From Phycisphaeraceae bacterium (GTDB lineage Bacteria > Planctomycetota > Phycisphaerae > Phycisphaerales > UBA1924): 64,000 nt of DNA. Position 1 is the first letter of the stretch; each line of letters starts with the position of its first letter. Below are positions 59,542 to 64,000 of the stretch, piece after piece. Position numbers and translations under genes: made by a program. The notes under the pieces are model-generated. The model was not told the DNA's origin. It searched no databases and saw only the letters and a list, made by a program, of their open reading frames with translations. The stretch spans positions 260,537 through 324,536 of the forward strand of contig JAHBXB010000002.1 in the NCBI GenBank assembly GCA_019636655.1, in the 5' to 3' direction.

Positions 59542-60687
59542 GTGTCCGAACTCACCCTGATCTTCGCGGGCGGTGGCACCGGCGGGCATCTCTTCCCGGG
59601 GCTGGCGATCGCCGAGGCAGCGCGCACCTTCGCCGGACACGACAAGACAAACCTCCGGTGCCTCTTCCTGTGCTCGAATCGCCCGTTGGACTCGACAATC
59701 CTGTCGGCGGAAGGGGCCGAGTTCGTGGTGATGCCGGCCCGTCCACTCTCGTTGCGACCAATGGGGTTGGTGCGGTTCGCCCGTGCGTGGGGCCCATCGG
59801 TTCGCCTCGGAAGGCAGACGATCCGGCGGGAGCGCGATGCCGGCCGCGTCGTGCGGGTCGTAGCCATGGGAGGGTTTGTCGCCGCTCCGATCGCCCAGGC
59901 AGCGCGGGCCGAGCAGACGCCCGTGACGCTGGTCAACCTTGATGCAGTGCCCGGCAAGGCCAACCGCTGGATCGGTCGGCGTGCCGATGCAGGCGTGTTC
60001 AGCGCCCTGCCGGTGCAGCACGAAGCGGCTCGCCGGTGGACCGTCGTTCCCCCGATCGTACGGAGCGCCGCGGTCGCCAAGGGGGAGCAGTCAGAGTGCC
60101 GGGCACGCCTTGGAATCGATCCTTCCCTGCGGACGTTGATGGTGACCGGCGGCAGCCAGGGGGCGAGGACGATCAACGACCTGCTCGCCGGGTTCGCTCG
60201 CGACCACGCGAAGGACCTTGCCGGCTGGCAAGTGATCCACCAGTGTGGCAAGGATGGCGCAGCGACGGTTCGCGAGGCATACGCGGCCGCGGGAGTGCCG
60301 GCCATCGTCCATGAATTCGTCTCGGGAATGGCCGACTGGTGGGGCGCGGCCGATCTGGCGGTCTCTCGGTCTGGCGCCGGATCCGTCGCCGAAGCGTGGG
60401 CCAACGCCGTCCCAACGCTGTTCATGCCGTACCCGTACCACCGTGACGAGCACCAACGCTTCAACGCCATGCCGCTGGTGGACGCTGGCGGCGCGGTGCT
60501 CGCCGTCGACCGGATCGAACTGGCCGTAAACGCGGCCGAAGTCGGTCCCCAACTGGCGGGGCTCATAAACGATCCGAGCCGCCTGGACTCGATGCGGGCG
60601 GCGCTTCGCTCGCTCGGGCCCGCTGATGGGGCCGAACGCATCGCGAGGGCGCTGCTGGAGCCGGCGGCATCAACCACGACCCGATAA
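59542..60687 (+). CDS. murG: UDP-GlcNAc transferase MurG
   Basis: A 381-residue glycosyltransferase (GT28) that adds GlcNAc to lipid I to make lipid II. N-terminal 'IFAGGGTGGHLFPGLAIAE' is the diagnostic G-loop, 'VVAMGGFVAAPIAQAA' the second, 'MVTGGSQGARTINDL' the third, and C-terminal 'AVSRSGAGSVAEAW' with 'NAVPTLFMPYPYHRDEHQRFNA' the donor site. GTG start 8 bp after ftsW, one operon. With uppP and an amidase it indicates a complete wall-synthesis route in this organism. Confidence 0.93.
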   Translation: MSELTLIFAGGGTGGHLFPGLAIAEAARTFAGHDKTNLRCLFLCSNRPLDSTILSAEGAEFVVMPARPLSLRPMGLVRFARAWGPSVRLGRQTIRRERDAGRVVRVVAMGGFVAAPIAQAARAEQTPVTLVNLDAVPGKANRWIGRRADAGVFSALPVQHEAARRWTVVPPIVRSAAVAKGEQSECRARLGIDPSLRTLMVTGGSQGARTINDLLAGFARDHAKDLAGWQVIHQCGKDGAATVREAYAAAGVPAIVHEFVSGMADWWGAADLAVSRSGAGSVAEAWANAVPTLFMPYPYHRDEHQRFNAMPLVDAGGAVLAVDRIELAVNAAEVGPQLAGLINDPSRLDSMRAALRSLGPADGAERIARALLEPAASTTTR

Positions 60688-60755
60688 CCCGGCCCCAACA
60701 GGGGCAAACTCGCACCGCCAGACGCCCAATCGATGGGGCGCGTGCGCCGGCGTGA

Positions 60756-60761
60756 TAAACT
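60756..60761 (+). promoter_or_regulatory. -10 box TAAACT, leaderless start
   Basis: TAAACT-TGCGGA-ATG (60768): a six-base gap; a weak GCCCC/GGGGC hairpin for murG lies at 60692-60705. Confidence 0.6.
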
Positions 60762-60767
60762 TGCGGA

Positions 60768-61385
60768 ATGGCAGGCCGTACCGGTGAAATCTCGCCCGGA
60801 AGCAGCCCCTCTGCGCAGTGCGTGCTTCTCCGCCAGCAGGAGGCACCCGCGCCGGCGGACCTGATGCAGAGCCTCGAGAAGCGGCGCGTCGAGATCGCAC
60901 TGGTTGGCGATGCGTTCGAGGCTATGGCCCGCGTCGCAACCATCGACCACGCGGCAACGACCGCTCCAGCCCCATCGGGGGGACGGTTCCTGATCATCGT
61001 CTCGCCGGCCACGGTCGCCGATGCGGCCGACCTGGTCGTTGCCGCGGAGAAGTACGCGCCGGCGTGGGAATGCTGGATGTACGACGCCGCCGCGAACCCT
61101 CGCCTCCGGCGGATCGTCAAAGCGGATGTGGAAGCATGGTCGACACCAGGCGGGGCTTCAGGTCAGGCAGGCGGCGCCGCGCCGCCGGGTCCCATGCTGC
61201 GTCTCGCCAGCGAGGAGCCTGCACCACCCCCGGCGCCGAGCTCGCGACCAGGCTCGCTCCTGAGCGCCGAGGAACTGGAGATGCTCCTGAGCGAGGCCCC
61301 GCCACGCCCGGGAGCCCCCTCGCAGCGCCAACCCGGGAACACCGGAGTCGCTCGGCACGGTGAGAACGGCGGAGGGCGACCGTGA
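60768..61385 (+). CDS. Unknown protein co-translated with a diguanylate cyclase
   Basis: The product is 205 residues. The middle (about 35-120) looks like a small alpha/beta domain: 'RRVEIALVGDAFEAMARVA', 'GRFLIIVSPATVADAADLVVAAEKYAP' and 'WECWMYDAAANPRLRRIV', a pattern reminiscent of a divergent receiver domain lacking the acidic pocket. The C-terminal third is Pro/Gly/Ala-rich, with one helical segment 'LSAEELEMLLSE' that could be a docking motif. The stop codon overlaps the GTG start of the cyclase gene (GTGA), so partnership with it is likely. Confidence 0.6.
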   Translation: MAGRTGEISPGSSPSAQCVLLRQQEAPAPADLMQSLEKRRVEIALVGDAFEAMARVATIDHAATTAPAPSGGRFLIIVSPATVADAADLVVAAEKYAPAWECWMYDAAANPRLRRIVKADVEAWSTPGGASGQAGGAAPPGPMLRLASEEPAPPPAPSSRPGSLLSAEELEMLLSEAPPRPGAPSQRQPGNTGVARHGENGGGRP

Positions 61386-62962
61386 CGCCGAATGCCAACG
61401 AATTCAACGGAAGTGACGGCGGCGACCGGCTGGATGCACGGGTGATCCTCGTCGGCCGCACCGGGCTTGACCACACGCTCCGTCTGGACGCCGGGGTGGA
61501 ACTGATCCGGGCCCGCACTGCGATCGATGCGATCGGCGAGCTCGCGCAGCCGATCGACAGCGAGAGCCCGATGGCGGCGACCGTGATCCTCTCCCGCGAA
61601 GCCGACCCGGGCCCGCGGGCGTCGGCGCTGATCGACAGCCTGAGAATGGTCGACCCCGGGGTACGCGTCATGCTGATGGGAGCCTCGACGCGCGGGGTGT
61701 ACGACGGGGTGATCCTCTCCCCGGACGTGCCCGCCGCGAGCCTGAGGCGCCTCCTGCGGCGCCACGAGCCATCGGCCGGGTCAATCGCCGCCGAAACGCC
61801 GAGGCTCGACCCGATATCCCAGCCGGATCCGGTCCGCCCGCAGCAGGGAGCGACGGTTGCACCGCCGCCCGCAATCGACAGCACGCCACAGCCCACCGGA
61901 GGGCGTTCCACCCCTCTGCGCCCGTCGTCGCTGATCGCGGGCGTCAATGCCCTCCCGGTCTCGACGACAACGAGCACCGGTCCCCGCCAACTGGACCAAG
62001 TGATCGTCTCGACCACCGATGGGCCGGCGCCGACCGCACCGGCCACATCGCGCCCACCCGCGGCGTCCATCGCACCGGCTGACCCGCCGGCGGGAGGCGC
62101 CGCAGGGCCGGAGGAATCTGACCTGCTTGAAGCCCTCCTGACGGGACGGGACCTGCTGCTGCCGCTGCTCGCCCTCGTGCGTCGCCGAACCGGCTCTCCC
62201 GATGTCGTCTTCACCCCTCCCGGGGCGCCGGCGGCGGTGATGGGCACGGCCGAGGTCTCCGTGGTCCACCGGGGCCGGTCGCTCGGCACGCTCTCCAGCC
62301 GCTCCGCCACGCGCGAGGCCCTCGCCGCCGCGGCGAACTGGTTCGGGGCGTGGGTGGCCCTGCGGGACCAGCAGGAGCAACTCCGCGATGCGGCGTTTAC
62401 CGACGACCTGACGGGCGCGTTCAACCGACGGTACTTCGACCGGTTCCTCGCCGCGGCGATCGATCGGGCCCGCGGCGAGCGGCAGTCCGTAACGGTGCTC
62501 TACTTTGATATCGACGACTTCAAGATGTACAACGACCGCTACGGGCACATCGCGGGGGACGAGATCCTTCAGGAAACGGTCCGCCTGCTCAAGAGCGTCA
62601 TCCGCCCGACGGACAAGGTCTGCCGGATCGGCGGCGATGAGTTCGCGGTGGTCTTTTTCGAGCCCGCCGGGCCGCGCGACCCATCCAGCAAGCCGCCGTC
62701 GAGCATCTGGGGGATCGCCAGCCGCTTCCAGCGGCAGATCTGCGAGCACCGCTTCCCGAAGCTCGCGGAGAAGGCCCCGGGCACGCTCACGATCTCGGGC
62801 GGACTCGCCACCTTCCCGTGGGACGGCACGACACCCAAGGAACTCGTCGCGCGTGCCGATGCCCTCGCGCTCGAAAGCAAGGGCAAGGGCAAGAACGTCA
62901 TCACCCTCGGCCCTGGCGCAGAGCGTGTGTGCAAGGTCGACTTCGGCAGCCGGCCGGAATAA
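61382..62962 (+). CDS. Diguanylate cyclase (GGDEF)
   Basis: The product is 526 residues. N-terminal part (about 15-130) resembles a degenerate receiver domain ('ARVILVGRTGLDHTL', 'RVMLMGASTRGVYDGVILSP') without clear phospho-Asp. A Pro/Thr/Ala-rich linker spans about 140-240. The GGDEF domain from about residue 345 starts 'DDLTGAFNRRYFDRFL', has 'ILYFDIDDFKMYND' type metal site (read here as LYFDIDDFKMYND), 'GGDEFAVVFFEP', and an inhibitory RxxD site 'RPTD' five residues before it. So it should make c-di-GMP with product inhibition. GTG start overlaps the previous stop. Confidence 0.86.
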   Translation: MTPNANEFNGSDGGDRLDARVILVGRTGLDHTLRLDAGVELIRARTAIDAIGELAQPIDSESPMAATVILSREADPGPRASALIDSLRMVDPGVRVMLMGASTRGVYDGVILSPDVPAASLRRLLRRHEPSAGSIAAETPRLDPISQPDPVRPQQGATVAPPPAIDSTPQPTGGRSTPLRPSSLIAGVNALPVSTTTSTGPRQLDQVIVSTTDGPAPTAPATSRPPAASIAPADPPAGGAAGPEESDLLEALLTGRDLLLPLLALVRRRTGSPDVVFTPPGAPAAVMGTAEVSVVHRGRSLGTLSSRSATREALAAAANWFGAWVALRDQQEQLRDAAFTDDLTGAFNRRYFDRFLAAAIDRARGERQSVTVLYFDIDDFKMYNDRYGHIAGDEILQETVRLLKSVIRPTDKVCRIGGDEFAVVFFEPAGPRDPSSKPPSSIWGIASRFQRQICEHRFPKLAEKAPGTLTISGGLATFPWDGTTPKELVARADALALESKGKGKNVITLGPGAERVCKVDFGSRPE

Positions 62963-62966
62963 GCGG

Positions 62967-62984
62967 CTCGCGTCTGCGCGCGAG
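62967..62984. terminator. Short bidirectional terminator hairpin
   Basis: CTCGCG (62967-62972) pairs with CGCGAG (62979-62984) between the convergent cyclase and carboxypeptidase genes. No U-run. Confidence 0.4.
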
Positions 62985-62994
62985 TCCCGTCCCT

Positions 62995-64000
62995 CTACAC
63001 CCCGTAGATCGGCGCCAGCTTCCCTTCCAGGTGCCTGAGCAGGGCATCGGCCGACAGCGGCCGCCCCGTGATCCTCCGGCACAGATCGCCGGCCCGATAC
63101 CGCTTGCCGTGGACATGGATGTTCGTCCGCAGCCACTCGCGCAGTGCCATGAAGTTGCCCCCGGCCATCTGCCGGCTCAGATCGGGGATCTGCGTGTTGA
63201 TCGTCTCCCAGATCTGCGCCGCGTAGAGGTTGCCCAGCGTGTAGGTCGGGAAGTACCCGACCAGCCCGTGGGACCAGTGGACGTCCTGCAGGCAGCCGCG
63301 CCGATCATCGGGCACCTTGAGGCCCAAGAGCTTCTCGAACTTGGCGTTCCACGCGGCCGGCACGTCCTTCACACCCAGGGACCCGGAGATGAGGTCCCGC
63401 TCCATCTCGAACCGCAGCATGATGTGCAGGTTGTACGTCGACTCGTCGGCCTCGACCCGGATGAACGTGGGTGTGCACGTGTTCACAGCGCGGTACATCT
63501 GCTCGACCGTGCAGTCCGCCAGGGCGGGCGAGAACTCCTTCTTGGCCAGCGGCAACGCCCACTGCCAGAACTCCCGCCCGCGCCCGACGAAGTTCTCCCA
63601 CATCCTCGACTGGCTCTCGTGGATCCCCAGCGAGATCGAGTCGGCCAGCGGCTCGCCGAAGCGGTCGCTCTTGGGCAGGCCCTGCTCGTAGAGCCCGTGC
63701 CCGCCCTCGTGCATGGTGCCGTAGAGCGAATCGGTGAACTTCTCGTCACGGTATCGCGTCGTGAGGCGCGTGTCGCCGGGCGCGATCCCCGAGCAGAATG
63801 GGTGTGTGGTGACATCCAGGCGGCCCGCCGCGAGATCGAACCCCATCGCCCTGAGCACCGCCTGGCCGAAGACGTGCTGCTTGTCGGCCGGGATCGCCGC
63901 GTTGAGCACGCTGGTGTTGGGCGGAGTCCCCTTGCCCGCGATCCTCGCGATCAGGGTGCTGAGCCGATCCCTGAGCGGGCCGAAGATCGAGGCGATCTCC
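62995..64000 (-). CDS. M32-family metallocarboxypeptidase (N-terminal part missing)
   Basis: 334 codons are open to the window edge, so the N-terminal third of a roughly 500-residue protein lies outside. 'TMHEGGHGLYEQG' is the HEXXH zinc motif, 'GIHESQSRMWENFVGR' carries the third ligand Glu and is specific to M32 (carboxypeptidase Taq/Pfu) enzymes, and 'VHWSHGLVGYFPTYTLGNLYAAQ' is the conserved C-terminal motif. These cytosolic enzymes trim C-terminal residues from peptides. No start is visible within the window; internal in-frame starts are not used. Confidence 0.92.
   Translation of the reverse strand, partial: EIASIFGPLRDRLSTLIARIAGKGTPPNTSVLNAAIPADKQHVFGQAVLRAMGFDLAAGRLDVTTHPFCSGIAPGDTRLTTRYRDEKFTDSLYGTMHEGGHGLYEQGLPKSDRFGEPLADSISLGIHESQSRMWENFVGRGREFWQWALPLAKKEFSPALADCTVEQMYRAVNTCTPTFIRVEADESTYNLHIMLRFEMERDLISGSLGVKDVPAAWNAKFEKLLGLKVPDDRRGCLQDVHWSHGLVGYFPTYTLGNLYAAQIWETINTQIPDLSRQMAGGNFMALREWLRTNIHVHGKRYRAGDLCRRITGRPLSADALLRHLEGKLAPIYGV

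Noticed and set aside
1-64000. Mobile elements, prophage genes, CRISPR arrays or att sites
   Set aside because: No transposase, integrase, phage or Cas motif, and no regularly spaced repeats were seen; gene order looks like stable core chromosome.

Overview
The window is dense, high-GC bacterial chromosome (62 protein genes, almost no spare DNA) and most resembles a planctomycete of the Phycisphaerae type. This rests on the gene repertoire: a short divergent omega subunit, DUF3553, DUF3299, DUF1579 and DUF6263 proteins, paired ClpP genes, the futalosine menaquinone pathway, a GspD/GspE pair standing apart from other secretion genes, and cell-wall genes (uppP, ftsW, murG). No rRNA, tRNA, insertion sequence, prophage or CRISPR array was seen. 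The taxonomic call is inference from gene content and has not been tested by search.

Layout. 1-3.9 kb: truncated DoxX-like gene, a possible DNA-binding protein, two planctomycete-type small proteins, rpoZ-coaC. 3.9-9.4 kb: secreted proteins and the flagellar stator pair motA-motB. 9.5-18 kb (minus strand): threonine aldolase, DUF3299 protein, a LolD/MacB-type ABC exporter, gspD-gspE. 18-28 kb: metal/cobalamin-type binding protein, RNase R, NAD-binding protein, orphan ABC ATPase, two lipoproteins, alcohol-dehydrogenase-like protein, EF-P. 28-38 kb: Tat-exported metallo-hydrolase operon, mqnC, STAS protein, shikimate kinase, serA-uppP. 38-47.7 kb: RNA methyltransferases, tandem thioredoxin protein, amidase, Ser/Thr kinase-phosphoesterase pair, a gene-free structured region, glyA and followers. 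47.7-55.5 kb: two clpP genes, phosphoesterase-yidC-mnmE, argF with an overlapping unknown gene. 55.8-63 kb: GspE-N domain protein, rimO, ftsW, murG, and a diguanylate cyclase with its partner. The window ends inside an M32 carboxypeptidase.

The most notable signals are regulatory. At least sixteen genes have a TANNNT -10 box ending only 5-8 nt before the start codon (often GTG or TTG), which predicts widespread leaderless mRNAs. Two promoters 4 kb apart and on opposite strands share 24 of 29 bases, including GAC-N5-GTC half-sites. Between the phosphoesterase gene and glyA lies a gene-free stretch of about 160 nt with consecutive hairpins and a strong intrinsic terminator, which looks like an undescribed small RNA. 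A second hairpin-rich leader precedes the protein kinase gene. Among proteins, EF-P has Asn at the tip of its loop in place of the usual modified Lys/Arg, and MotB has a His/Gly-rich N-terminus.
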